DNA of 64,000 bases from Candidatus Hydrogenedentota bacterium (GTDB taxonomy: Bacteria; Hydrogenedentota; Hydrogenedentia; Hydrogenedentales; SLHB01), in assembly GCA_016215105.1 (NCBI GenBank), contig JACRLJ010000033.1, forward strand, positions 18,951 to 82,950, written 5' to 3'. The notes under the pieces are model-generated. The model was not told where the DNA came from. It saw only the letters and a program-made list of their open reading frames with translations, and searched no databases. How positions within the stretch are numbered: the first letter of the stretch is position 1; the number at the start of each line of letters is the position of its first letter. Position numbers and translations under genes: made by a program. Positions 28,527 through 38,682 of the stretch are shown piece after piece.

Positions 28527-30797
28527 ATGATCAATCGATTGGCAGTTAAACTGGCGTTGCTTTCTATGGTTCTCGCGGCTTTGGCAATACCGGCCTATGC
28601 GGACGAATCAGCGATAAACATCATTCCGCGCCCGTCCAAGATGACGGTCGCCGCCGTGAAATTCGTTTTCGGAAATCGCGTGCAAATCGTGGTCGACTCC
28701 AGCCGCTCAGTGAAGACTGAACCTGTGGACAAGACCGGAACTATCTTGTCGAGTCGTGTCAAGCCTACTCTCGATACGCTGGACGACAGCGCTCGGTACT
28801 TGGCCGACGGACTGAAGCGCCGCATTGGCGTCCGCGCGACAATTGCTGCGGAGGCGCGTTCGGCGAAGCACTCGATTCTGCTCACTACGGCAGGCGCGCC
28901 TGCAGAGTTCGGGGACGAAGGCTACGAGTTATCCGTTACCAATGATGGCATCGTAATCCGTGCCTCGAAACCGGCTGGCGTATTCTACGGCGTCGAATCG
29001 CTCCTTCAGCTCCTCCCTGCGAAAGGCGCCCGTTCCAGCGCCCGCGCTATCCCCTGTCTCACCATTACTGACCAACCCCAATTCGCTTGGCGCGGACTGA
29101 TGATGGATTGCAGCCGTACGTTTCTTTCGATGAACTATTTGCGCCGTTACGTGGATCTGCTGGCGCAATACAAAATGAATGTGCTCCACCTTCACCTGAC
29201 CGACGACCAAGGGTGGCGGATGCAAAGCGAAACTCACCCGGAATTGACTAGCGTGGGCGCGAAGTTCGATCCGCGGTTCGAGGGACAGGTGAGCGGCTTC
29301 TATACGAAGCAAGAGCTTCGGGACCTCGTGCGCTATGCGGCCGGCCGTAACGTGACCATCGTTCCCGAGATCGAGATGCCGAGTCATTGTGTCGCCGCGC
29401 TGACCGCCTACCCGGACCTTTCTTGCCGTGGCGACGCCTACTTCATTGCGCCCTACATTCCCGATCCCACAGAAAAGACTCCCGTGCCGCCCTACGGTGT
29501 GTTTTGCGCCGGAAACGACAAGACTTTTCAAGTCCTTGAGGACGTGCTCGCCGAAGTGATTGACGTGTTTCCCTGCAAGTACATCCATATTGGGGGCGAC
29601 GAATGTCCGAAGGAGTTCTGGAAGACGTGTCCAAAGTGTCAGGCGCGTATGAAACACGAGGGTCTCAAAGACGAAAACGAACTTCAAAGCTATTTCGTGA
29701 AGCGTATCGAGAAGTTCATCAATGGGAAGAACCGCGTGCTGCTCGGGTGGGACGAGATTCTCGAGGGCGGTCTGGCCCCTAACGCGGTGGTCATGTCGTG
29801 GCGCGGGACCGCCGGAGGCATTGCCGCGGCGCGCTCCGGACATGACGTCGTCATGTCCCCTACCTCCCACTGCTATTTTGACTACGAGTATGCGACGACG
29901 CCGGTGGACAAGGTGTACGCGTTCGATCCTATCCCCGCGGAACTCACGGCGGACCAAGGGGCGCGAATTCTTGGCGCTCAGGCCAATATGTGGACGCATA
30001 TTGCCCGCACCGAGTCTGACATCGACCAGATGATATTCCCGCGCCTCGTCGCGCTTTCCGAGACGGTGTGGTCGCCGAAAGAGGGCCGTGACTGGCCGGG
30101 ATTCGAGCGCCGCCTTCAATCGCACTTGGCGCGGCTCAAGTCGGAAGGGGTGACCTGTTACTCCGAGCGGCCTGGGCCTCCCTCGTTCGCGATCTCGCCT
30201 GACGGAACGCCGTGGGTACTTGAGGAGGGCCGCGCCATGGCCTATCGGAACGGCCGATGGTCGCGTCAGCCCGGCAAGCTGCGCCAAATAGCCTTTACGA
30301 AGAACGGGCAGATGCTGGCGGTCGGGGCAACGCCCGTGCCCGGAGGTTTTGAGGTCCTTGAACGGATCGGTTCGAAATGGCGCCCTCTCAAGGGCGCGCC
30401 GGGGGCTGTTGACATCAGTTCCGCGCCCAATGCGGTCAGCCAGGTTCGTATCGGGCCGGAAGGAGAGCTGTGGGCGTTGGGGGCGTCGCCTACCGCAGGT
30501 GGATACGATATTCTGACGTGGACCGGGTCTGACTGGAAGCTGGTCAGCGCGGGCGCCGCGGCGACCGTACTTGCCCCCGGCGCGCACAAACAGTTGTATG
30601 CGCTTAACAGTCTCGGCGTTGCGTTTCGTTGGGAGAACGGCGCGTGGACCGTTCTGCCGGGCCATCCCAGCGCCATTGCGGCCGGTCCGGATAGCCGCCT
30701 TTGGGTAGTTATGCAGGGGTCGCGTTCGAAGCCTCTGCAACTGATGACGCTCGACGGCGCGGTGTGGAAAGCGGCGCCCCGAGGGCGGCACAGATAA
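28527..30797 (+). CDS. beta-N-acetylhexosaminidase (GH20) with C-terminal beta-propeller-like region
   Basis: Signal peptide; HLHLTDDQGWRMQ; YIHIGGDECPKEFWK; WTHIARTESDIDQMIFPRLVALSETVWS. Confidence 0.92.
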   Translation: MINRLAVKLALLSMVLAALAIPAYADESAINIIPRPSKMTVAAVKFVFGNRVQIVVDSSRSVKTEPVDKTGTILSSRVKPTLDTLDDSARYLADGLKRRIGVRATIAAEARSAKHSILLTTAGAPAEFGDEGYELSVTNDGIVIRASKPAGVFYGVESLLQLLPAKGARSSARAIPCLTITDQPQFAWRGLMMDCSRTFLSMNYLRRYVDLLAQYKMNVLHLHLTDDQGWRMQSETHPELTSVGAKFDPRFEGQVSGFYTKQELRDLVRYAAGRNVTIVPEIEMPSHCVAALTAYPDLSCRGDAYFIAPYIPDPTEKTPVPPYGVFCAGNDKTFQVLEDVLAEVIDVFPCKYIHIGGDECPKEFWKTCPKCQARMKHEGLKDENELQSYFVKRIEKFINGKNRVLLGWDEILEGGLAPNAVVMSWRGTAGGIAAARSGHDVVMSPTSHCYFDYEYATTPVDKVYAFDPIPAELTADQGARILGAQANMWTHIARTESDIDQMIFPRLVALSETVWSPKEGRDWPGFERRLQSHLARLKSEGVTCYSERPGPPSFAISPDGTPWVLEEGRAMAYRNGRWSRQPGKLRQIAFTKNGQMLAVGATPVPGGFEVLERIGSKWRPLKGAPGAVDISSAPNAVSQVRIGPEGELWALGASPTAGGYDILTWTGSDWKLVSAGAAATVLAPGAHKQLYALNSLGVAFRWENGAWTVLPGHPSAIAAGPDSRLWVVMQGSRSKPLQLMTLDGAVWKAAPRGRHR

Positions 30798-30923
30798 CCG
30801 GCGGTTCTCAAATTGGGGGCCGGTGGTGTAAGCTGATCGCGGATGCGAGTGTCCGCGCTCATCGAGCGCGGACGTACTTGACGGGTGGAGGAATTGGGTG
30901 CGGGTCAAGAAAGGGGCGCTTCT

Positions 30924-33900
30924 ATGAAATCAAGTTTACGATTGCTGGCGATCATTTTGGCGTTTGTCGTGGCGGGGGCCGTGGTATGGAAGGTCTTGGG
31001 GAGCCGCGGGGCTCAGCCTGAACAGGGGACCGAAAACCAAGCCCAGTCAGCGAACGCCCATAGTTCAGAGCCGGGCGCACAAACTTCAAGCGGGAAGGAC
31101 TCAACTGCGGCGCGTCTCGCGGCGAATTTCGCGCAGAAGGAGCAACGCGGTAAACAAAGCGGCGCCACAAAAGACAAAACGACTTCCTCGACGACTGGTT
31201 CGGGAACAATTGCAGGGACGGTAAAATCCAAAGCGACCGGGCAGTTGGTGGAAGGCGCGAAGATTCAGATTGCACTGCGGCCCAGCGGGCCGACTGACGG
31301 GGTTCCTGTGGATCGACCCCAGTGGGACGCGGTCACCGACGCAAAGGGGGAATTCGCGGTTGCGCAATTGCCGAAGGGGTATTTCAGTGTTCTGGCCATC
31401 AAGGACGACACGGCTGGTTATGCGACAACGTACTTGGATGACGACGAGGGTGCAGCAGAGATATCGGTGACGTTGCGGCCCGCCGGCGCATTGTCGGGCA
31501 GGGTATTGACGGAATCAGGGGCGCCCATCGAGAACGCAGTTGTATTCGCCGTTCCGTTGCGCGCGAGCGCGAAGGAAAACTCGGCAATTGATAGAGACGT
31601 CTTGGGACCAAGTCCTGCTCACGTGAAGTCAGACACTCAGGGCGCCTTCACGTTGGGGCCGCTACCGGAGGGGCCGTGGATGCTCGCAGCCAAGGCTGAC
31701 GGTTACACCTACCGCGAGAGCGACGTGCTTCCCATTGGTTCGGCGGATGTCGTGCTGACGCTCACCAAAGGCGTGATCATTCGGTGCGTGGTAACCCAAG
31801 CGGATTCCGGTCAACCCGCGTCCAAGGTCGACGTGACGCTAGGGACCAGCGAATATTCGTCCAACGTCCGCACAAAGCCGACGGACGACAGTGGTGCGGT
31901 CGAGTTCGCGGGCGTGGGCGACGGCGAGTACACGCTCTCAGCAAGAAGTGACACCTATGTGATGTCCGGCGAGCCGGTGACGTTCGCGGTCAGCGACGAG
32001 ACCGACCCCGGCGAGCAACACCTCAAGGTGATCACGGGCGGTTCAATCGCGGGACACGTCCTGGACGCCGACACGAAGCAACCCATTGCCAACGCGTTAC
32101 TAAGCGCTGAATCCGATGAATACAGGTCTACGTCCCACGAAGGGAGGTCTGCGTCGGACGGATCGTATTGTATCAAAGGTCTTTCGACCGGACTGTATGA
32201 GTTGGCGTGCAGCAAAGCGCCTGGTTACATGTCTGTCACACGCCTGGAAGGAAAGGTCGTATCGGTAAATGCCGGGCAGGCCGTCGGCGAGATGGACATC
32301 GCGCTCAAGCGCGGGCTTTCCATCCAAGGAGTCGTAGTGGATGTGGCGGGCAATCCAATCGGCCATGCGAAGGTGAGCGGTGAGGGTGATTCACCGGACT
32401 TTGACGAACTCCTTAACGACGCCATCACCGACAGCGCCGGAGCATTTACGCTGGACGGATTCGCCCCCAACTCCCGAGTTTCACTGGACGTGACAAAGAA
32501 GGGGTACGCCCAGGAGCCAACAGAGCCCGTTACGTTGTCGGACAAGGAAGCCGTCGGCGTGCGGATCGTGCTCGGCGTGGGCGCGACCATTTCGGGCACA
32601 GTTGTCGACGCGGAGGGCAAACCCGATCCTGACGCGTACGTCTGGGCGCGGCTTGCCGGATCACCCAGGTCCGCGCGCATTCGTGGTACGGTCGACGACG
32701 AAGGGCAGTTCGTGATCGACGGTTTGGCGCCAGGAACGTATGGCCTCGGAACTCAGTTTGCCATGTCCGGCGCTGGAGAGCCGGTTCAGGTGGCAAAGGG
32801 ACAGAACGTCTCCGGAATTCGATTGGTAGCGGATCGCGAGAATAGCTATGAAGGTGCATACGGAAGCCACGGTACCCTTACGATTTCCGGCCGGGTCACG
32901 AATCGCAAAGGCGAACCTATTCGCGATGCCCAAGTGATGGCCATGATGAGTGGCGATGGGTTCGGAACGGGGCATGCAGAGACTGATAAGGAGGGCGGCT
33001 ACACGGTCTCGGGTTTGGCGGAAGGAGGATACAAGGTGAGCGTTAGCGCAAGCCGCTACAGTTCTCCCGACTCGATTGAAATCGCCGCCGGTAGTTCCGG
33101 CGTGAATTTCACCATGGACCTTCCGGCGAAAGTGAGCGGTCAGGTTGTAGACGCCGTAACGAGTCAGCCGATAACCTCATTTCAGATTGCGCAACAAGAT
33201 GCATCCGACGATTCTGACGGCGTCGACTCGATGTTCTCGTGGATGTCCTACATGCGGCGTTCTCGCCAGTTCGTGACGTTCTCCGATCCTGAAGGCCGGT
33301 TCCAGTTGGACCGCGTTGAATTGAAGAATTCGGTCCTTGTAGCGCAAGCCGCAGGACATAGTCCCGCGAGATTTCCCGTGACGGGACTGCGGCCGGGCGA
33401 GACGAAGCAGGGTATCGTGATCCGAATGGACTCGGGCGCTTCAGTATCGGGGGTCGTGAAGGATAGCAAAGGCAACCCGATTGCGGGCGCGGTGGTGTAT
33501 GCGGGCGCCCAAGCTGAGATTGAAGACCGGATTGGCGAGACTCCAAATGCGTCCACCGATCAGACGGGGGCGTTTCACCTCGACTCCTTGGCGCCTGGAG
33601 AGCTTCACTTGAAAGTGACGCATCGGGAGTATGCGGCCAAATCGGCTTCGGTAATTGCGCAATCGGGCCAAGTAACACCGGTCGAAATCATCTTGACGAC
33701 CGGCGGCATGGTATCCGGCACGGTGCGTCGTGGCGGAAAGCCCGTGCCAGGGTTGTTGGTCTCGGCGTTCTCGATGAGCGAGGGCGAAATGGGCGACTCG
33801 CGCGACGCGACGACTGACGCTAACGGAACGTATACGCTGGCGGGCTTGACGCCGGGAGAGGCGCACGTCAGTGTGCAACTACACTCGAGTTTCGACGTTT

Positions 33901-34643
33901 CCAGCGCAATGTCGTTTCGGAGCAAGTCGCAGACTGTTACCGTGGAAGCGGACAAGGTCACTGCCGCCGATTTTGACTTGACTACCGGCACGGCAGTCGT
34001 GGAAGGCAAGATTACTTCGGACGGTCAGCCGGCGCGCATGGCGATGGTGGCAGTCCTGCCATCGGGCGCTGATGCGGCGACACCCCAGACTCTTGGCGAG
34101 AATATGATGGAAGCCGCGTCGATGACTGGCGCCGACGGCTCGTTCCGAATCGAGGGGTTGACAGCGGGGAAGATAACCTTGATGGTGACGGTGATTGGCG
34201 GTCTCGGTCAGGCTGAAGGCTCCGGCTCGTCCGACGTGGCGGTCGTGAGCGGCATGAACTCGCGCACCGTCACCGTGCAGACGGTGGATGGTCAGACTAC
34301 TCACCAAGACATCGAGTTGTCTGGTGGAAGCAAGGTAAGCGGGACCGTGTCTGGGCTTTCCGCGGGAGAGACGGCGATGGTCTTCGCGCTACGCGGGGAC
34401 GTTGATCTTTCGGGCACTAACCTGTTCACGGCGATGGCCCATGTGGACAAATATGCGGGTATGGCAACGTCGGATGTCGAGGGAGTGTATACCGTGAAGG
34501 GACTGGAACCCGGGCGTTACACGATAGCCGCCATGGCGGTGAATGCCAAGACGGGTCCTGACCCTGCGCATCCGCGATTCACCACGGGTGGGGTGACGGT
34601 TCCGGCGGATGGCGAAGCGAAGTTGGACTTGAAAATCCCGTGA
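30924..34643 (+). CDS. large exported protein with many carboxypeptidase-regulatory-like (CarboxypepD_reg) repeats
   Basis: MKSSLRLLAIILAFVVAGAVV anchor; repeated 'I.G.V.d..G.Pi..A.V......TD..G.f...gL..G.y'. Confidence 0.85.
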   Translation: MKSSLRLLAIILAFVVAGAVVWKVLGSRGAQPEQGTENQAQSANAHSSEPGAQTSSGKDSTAARLAANFAQKEQRGKQSGATKDKTTSSTTGSGTIAGTVKSKATGQLVEGAKIQIALRPSGPTDGVPVDRPQWDAVTDAKGEFAVAQLPKGYFSVLAIKDDTAGYATTYLDDDEGAAEISVTLRPAGALSGRVLTESGAPIENAVVFAVPLRASAKENSAIDRDVLGPSPAHVKSDTQGAFTLGPLPEGPWMLAAKADGYTYRESDVLPIGSADVVLTLTKGVIIRCVVTQADSGQPASKVDVTLGTSEYSSNVRTKPTDDSGAVEFAGVGDGEYTLSARSDTYVMSGEPVTFAVSDETDPGEQHLKVITGGSIAGHVLDADTKQPIANALLSAESDEYRSTSHEGRSASDGSYCIKGLSTGLYELACSKAPGYMSVTRLEGKVVSVNAGQAVGEMDIALKRGLSIQGVVVDVAGNPIGHAKVSGEGDSPDFDELLNDAITDSAGAFTLDGFAPNSRVSLDVTKKGYAQEPTEPVTLSDKEAVGVRIVLGVGATISGTVVDAEGKPDPDAYVWARLAGSPRSARIRGTVDDEGQFVIDGLAPGTYGLGTQFAMSGAGEPVQVAKGQNVSGIRLVADRENSYEGAYGSHGTLTISGRVTNRKGEPIRDAQVMAMMSGDGFGTGHAETDKEGGYTVSGLAEGGYKVSVSASRYSSPDSIEIAAGSSGVNFTMDLPAKVSGQVVDAVTSQPITSFQIAQQDASDDSDGVDSMFSWMSYMRRSRQFVTFSDPEGRFQLDRVELKNSVLVAQAAGHSPARFPVTGLRPGETKQGIVIRMDSGASVSGVVKDSKGNPIAGAVVYAGAQAEIEDRIGETPNASTDQTGAFHLDSLAPGELHLKVTHREYAAKSASVIAQSGQVTPVEIILTTGGMVSGTVRRGGKPVPGLLVSAFSMSEGEMGDSRDATTDANGTYTLAGLTPGEAHVSVQLHSSFDVSSAMSFRSKSQTVTVEADKVTAADFDLTTGTAVVEGKITSDGQPARMAMVAVLPSGADAATPQTLGENMMEAASMTGADGSFRIEGLTAGKITLMVTVIGGLGQAEGSGSSDVAVVSGMNSRTVTVQTVDGQTTHQDIELSGGSKVSGTVSGLSAGETAMVFALRGDVDLSGTNLFTAMAHVDKYAGMATSDVEGVYTVKGLEPGRYTIAAMAVNAKTGPDPAHPRFTTGGVTVPADGEAKLDLKIP

Positions 34644-34706
34644 CAACTGATGTGCGCGGACCCAATTCTGGAGAGAAATCGGCGGGGCCAATGTGACCGG
34701 CCAAAC

Positions 34707-35585
34707 CTAGGTCAGGCGAATTATGCCTGTTCGGTCCTCGACTTCGCCTTGGGTCCAGTCCTTGCCACTAATCAACGATCTCGAAGCGAATGACGGATCG
34801 CTCAAGCCGTGAGTGAACACCTCGATGCGATCATCGTACACCTGATACTCCCGGTACTCCGTCGGGTACTCCGGCAGAGACCCGGTGACGATATGTGTCA
34901 GGCCGTTCACTGTTACGATAAAGTTCATATGGAGATGTCCCGAGATGACGCCCTTCACCTGCGGGTACCCCTTCAGCAACTCGATCAGCAGCGCGCCGTT
35001 TGCTAGGGAGCCGGCGTTCCTCATGCCCGGACGCTGCATCCGAGCCGGAATCTGCACCGCGGGGTAGTGTACGGCAATCAACGTCGGTAGAGTCGAATGC
35101 GCCTGGAGGTCGTCTTCAAGCCAGCGCAGTTGATGGGGTGTCACTGCCCAACTGGCGCCCGCCGACGGCCCTTCGATATACGGGCACAAGGTCCCATCCT
35201 TCCACTGCCACCACGGGTCGAGCACGCAGAAGTGAAGATTCTTGTGCGTGAACGAGTAGACCGTGTCCAACACCGGCAGATGGGCCCTAAACGCCTCCAG
35301 AAACCACTCGCGGGATTCCGGCAGCACAAAATCGTGATTACCCCCCATGGGATAGTACGGAACGCCGAGCGAATCCATCAGGTCCCGCGCCGCAAACATC
35401 GCGTCCCGAGTATCCTGGCTTACGATGTCTCCCGTCGCCAGAATAAAATCGGGATCGAGCTTCGCAACGTCTCTGCGCAAGCAGCGCATAACGTCCGGCA
35501 TCATCGTGCAGATGAAATTATTGTTCCATTGCCCGTCAGTCAGACTCGCGAGATGCGGGTCCGAAACCTGCAAGAATCGCCACAT
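34707..35585 (-). CDS. metallophosphoesterase
   Basis: MWRFLQVSDPHLASL; LATGDIVSQDT; YPMGGNHDF; VISGHLHMNFI. Confidence 0.9.
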   Translation of the reverse strand: MWRFLQVSDPHLASLTDGQWNNNFICTMMPDVMRCLRRDVAKLDPDFILATGDIVSQDTRDAMFAARDLMDSLGVPYYPMGGNHDFVLPESREWFLEAFRAHLPVLDTVYSFTHKNLHFCVLDPWWQWKDGTLCPYIEGPSAGASWAVTPHQLRWLEDDLQAHSTLPTLIAVHYPAVQIPARMQRPGMRNAGSLANGALLIELLKGYPQVKGVISGHLHMNFIVTVNGLTHIVTGSLPEYPTEYREYQVYDDRIEVFTHGLSDPSFASRSLISGKDWTQGEVEDRTGIIRLT

Positions 35586-35704
35586 AACACTCCCCAACTA
35601 ATCCATGCCATACGCTTTTGGAGAAAGTAACAACGGTCGGCGCAAGACTATTCGGACTCTCGCACGTCGGGCGCTGCTTTCTCCACAGGCGTAACTTGAC
35701 CGAA

Positions 35705-36964
35705 TCATCGTCTATTGAACAGCCAGAAGGCGCCGGCGGCCACTGCTCCGAGCGGGACAAGGAGAAGCAAAGCGGCGGTGGCCTTTTGGGCGCCGACGGA
35801 TTTCGGGGCTTCTGCGACCGCCGTGACGGCGCCGGCCTTGGGCTGACCGTCATACGGCAGGTAGTCGCTCAACTTGAGGTGAATATATGGCCTGAGATAA
35901 GCGTTTTGCTCTCCGCTCGCGTAGCTTGCCCATAGCTCCAGGGCCGTCGCGTCATACACCACGTCAAGAAGATTTCCACCTTTGATCGGCACCGCCTGGG
36001 AGAGACTGATCATGCGCTCGGCGTCGTACTTGCCCAGATTGGCCGTCAAGTGCGCGTACGCAATCGGGTTTCGTCCCTCGGCGTGGTACACGACGTCCTT
36101 CAGCACATTCGGCGCGGCTTCGTCGTCCGGGTCGGCGTCGTGCCAGATTTCGAGCCCTGGTGCGAACGCCCTCATCTTGACCGCTTTCTTATTCTTCCCG
36201 TCGCCGATGATGTAATGGTACATCTTAATGCGTTGGGCTTTCTCTATCATGTCGACGGCTTCGTCGAGGTTGTTCGCCTCGTACAGAATGTCGCGAAACA
36301 GCGTGGTGAAATGCACGCCGTTCAGGTCGAACGGATACGCCTTGCCAGGAGTATCGCCAATCTCCGTGAGTGTGACGCCCTCGGCGTTCATGCCGGTGTT
36401 GACGCCGATGCTGCCCGCGAAGGTCACATTCACGTGAGGTATTCCTTCCGCGGGACTATACACCACGATACACGGGTGGTCCTGCAGTCCGGCGTGAACT
36501 TCATAGTCGAGGTTTCGGATTTGGTACAGATGGCCGTCTTTCGTGGCGCTGCCCCACAGCGCAAATCCGCTGCACGCGTAATCAGATACGACGGGGATCA
36601 TGTGCGCCCGGCGAACCGTGTCAAACGGCATATGGGACCCGTCCGCAACGCCGTGCAGTTCCTCGATAAAGCGCGGGTGTATGAACGGTGACACCGAATC
36701 CCAGGCCTTGTCCAGGCTGGCGTCCGTGTACCTAGGTTCACCTTGAGACTGCGCGAGTTTGAGATACGAACCCAGCAGGGCCACAACGTCGTCCTTCATT
36801 AAGGACCCAAAGCCGTAACCCATTTCGTAGGGCGTTCCCTTAACGACCACGACTGGGATCGAGTCCGATCCCAAGCTGACTGATGTGCGGTATCCTTCCG
36901 CGGCTGCAATCGCCGTAAGCGCGGTCACGAAGGCCGCCGCAACTATTCCGATTCTGCGCAACAT
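35705..36964 (-). CDS. C45-family peptidase/acyltransferase-like protein (NTN hydrolase fold), C-terminal TM
   Basis: GTPYEMGYGFGSLMKDDV; CSGFALWGSATKDGHLYQIRNLDY. Confidence 0.8.
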   Translation of the reverse strand: MLRRIGIVAAAFVTALTAIAAAEGYRTSVSLGSDSIPVVVVKGTPYEMGYGFGSLMKDDVVALLGSYLKLAQSQGEPRYTDASLDKAWDSVSPFIHPRFIEELHGVADGSHMPFDTVRRAHMIPVVSDYACSGFALWGSATKDGHLYQIRNLDYEVHAGLQDHPCIVVYSPAEGIPHVNVTFAGSIGVNTGMNAEGVTLTEIGDTPGKAYPFDLNGVHFTTLFRDILYEANNLDEAVDMIEKAQRIKMYHYIIGDGKNKKAVKMRAFAPGLEIWHDADPDDEAAPNVLKDVVYHAEGRNPIAYAHLTANLGKYDAERMISLSQAVPIKGGNLLDVVYDATALELWASYASGEQNAYLRPYIHLKLSDYLPYDGQPKAGAVTAVAEAPKSVGAQKATAALLLLVPLGAVAAGAFWLFNRR

Positions 36965-37158
36965 AGGAAACCTCTTCCGGCTAGCGGCCGTTCCACGCGC
37001 ATGGCGTTCGCTTCTGCGTTTCTTCCGTCGCCGAACCGTCGGGCCCGGACCAATTATCCCGCACGGGTGATCCCACGGTCCCCGAGAACGCTCTGTCTCC
37101 GTTCTATTGAACTATACCCCCTTCCCGCTCACCGCGCAAGAGGCGGCCAGAAACCGAG

Positions 37159-38682
37159 TCAGAGATTCCGAGCCACGGCCTCGTAGACCCCGCAAAGATC
37201 CTGCGCAATGTGCGAATATACGCGCGCGTAACGCTCCGCGTAGCCGTCTCGCGCGTCAGCGTTGGGCTCGACGGTTTCGACTGGGAACGCGATCTGCCCT
37301 AGCGCCTGTTCCACGTCCGCGTACACCCCAGCCCCCACCCCGGCTAACAAGGCTACGCCGAGCAGCGTGATCTCGGGATGCGTTGTCACCTCGACAGGCA
37401 GCCCCGTCATATCGGCCTTCATTTGCAGCCAGAGCGGATTCTTCTGTCCTCCCCCAACGACCCGCAGCCGTTGCGCAGTCATCCCTACGGCATGTTGAAT
37501 CGCTTCGACTTGCTGCCGCAATTGGAAACAGAGTCCCTCGAGCGCGGCCCGCACGACCTGTCCGCGGGTCGTCGCCGTTGTTAGCCCCAGCACAGTTCCT
37601 AGGGCATTTTGCGAGGCGGCAGGTCCCATGCCTCGCATAAAACTCGGCAGCACGTAGACTCCGCCGGAAGGCTGTTCAGCGTCTCCGAACATGGCTGCGT
37701 ACACTTGTTCCTCAGCGACGTCGCGATAGAATTGCCCCCGTACCCACTCGATTACGCCGCCGGCAATCATCAAGCTCTGACAGATCCACTTTCCCGGAAG
37801 CGCGTGGCATTCGAAATCGAGCCCGTGCTCGAAATGAGTTTGCTCTGGTCTAAAGTAGTCCAGCGAGGCGATCAGTATTTCCCACGTCCCTGTGATGTCG
37901 ATGAACGTGCTCGGGTCGCTCACGCCTGCGCCCAGCACCGCAATTTCGCAGTCATGGCCGCCGGTCACGACAGGCGTTCCCGCGCGCAGCCCCGTTTCTT
38001 TTGCCGCCTGCGCTGTAATCGCGCCGATCTGCGTCCCGGCCTCGACCGTCGAAGGAAGAATATCGGGGTCGATACCGGCCGCGTTCAGCAGGGTAGTCGA
38101 CCACGAGCGGCTCGATAGATTGAGCATCATCGTGGTCGAGGCGATGGTGCATTCGGTGGTGTATTCGCCCGAGAATCGAAATGCGATGTAATCCTGCATC
38201 TGCAGCCAGCGATGGGTCTTCTCGAGGATGTCCGGACGATTCTGGCGGTACCACAGCAAACGATTGAGCGTGTTGATCGAGTAGTTGTGGTAGCCGGTGA
38301 CGCCGAAAATCGTGCTATCCCCCACTCGCTTGGAAAGCTCCTGGCATTGGGGCAGCGTTCTTGAGTCGTGCCAACTAATAAACGGATAGAGCCGTTCCCC
38401 GTCCGTGCTCATGGGAACGCCGTCCGCGCCAAATCCCGTACAGGCCACCGCGCGTACGCGCGCCGGATCGCCGATTTTCGGCAAGCATTCGCGTATGCAC
38501 TGGCAAATCTTTCCCCAAATGTCATCCGCGTCCCAGATCAGCCAGTTGGCTTCGCCGCCGGGCTGGCTGACGGGGCCGTTTCGGCGGCCGGCCAGCGCCA
38601 CGAGCTTCCCATCGGGCGAAAAGAATCCCGTCTTGATTCCCGTGGCGCCGACGTCTACACCGAGCAACAAGTCCGTGGTCAT
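37159..38682 (-). CDS. xylB: xylulokinase-like FGGY carbohydrate kinase
   Basis: TDLLLGVDVGATGIKTGFF; GGHDCEIAVLGAG; LRVVGGGQKNPLWLQMKADMTGLPVEV; ATGA overlap with the upstream gene. Confidence 0.88.
   Translation of the reverse strand: MTTDLLLGVDVGATGIKTGFFSPDGKLVALAGRRNGPVSQPGGEANWLIWDADDIWGKICQCIRECLPKIGDPARVRAVACTGFGADGVPMSTDGERLYPFISWHDSRTLPQCQELSKRVGDSTIFGVTGYHNYSINTLNRLLWYRQNRPDILEKTHRWLQMQDYIAFRFSGEYTTECTIASTTMMLNLSSRSWSTTLLNAAGIDPDILPSTVEAGTQIGAITAQAAKETGLRAGTPVVTGGHDCEIAVLGAGVSDPSTFIDITGTWEILIASLDYFRPEQTHFEHGLDFECHALPGKWICQSLMIAGGVIEWVRGQFYRDVAEEQVYAAMFGDAEQPSGGVYVLPSFMRGMGPAASQNALGTVLGLTTATTRGQVVRAALEGLCFQLRQQVEAIQHAVGMTAQRLRVVGGGQKNPLWLQMKADMTGLPVEVTTHPEITLLGVALLAGVGAGVYADVEQALGQIAFPVETVEPNADARDGYAERYARVYSHIAQDLCGVYEAVARNL

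Noticed and set aside
28929-30908. 659-aa ORF on the minus strand
   Set aside because: Antisense to the clearly recognisable GH20 gene; no family-like motifs
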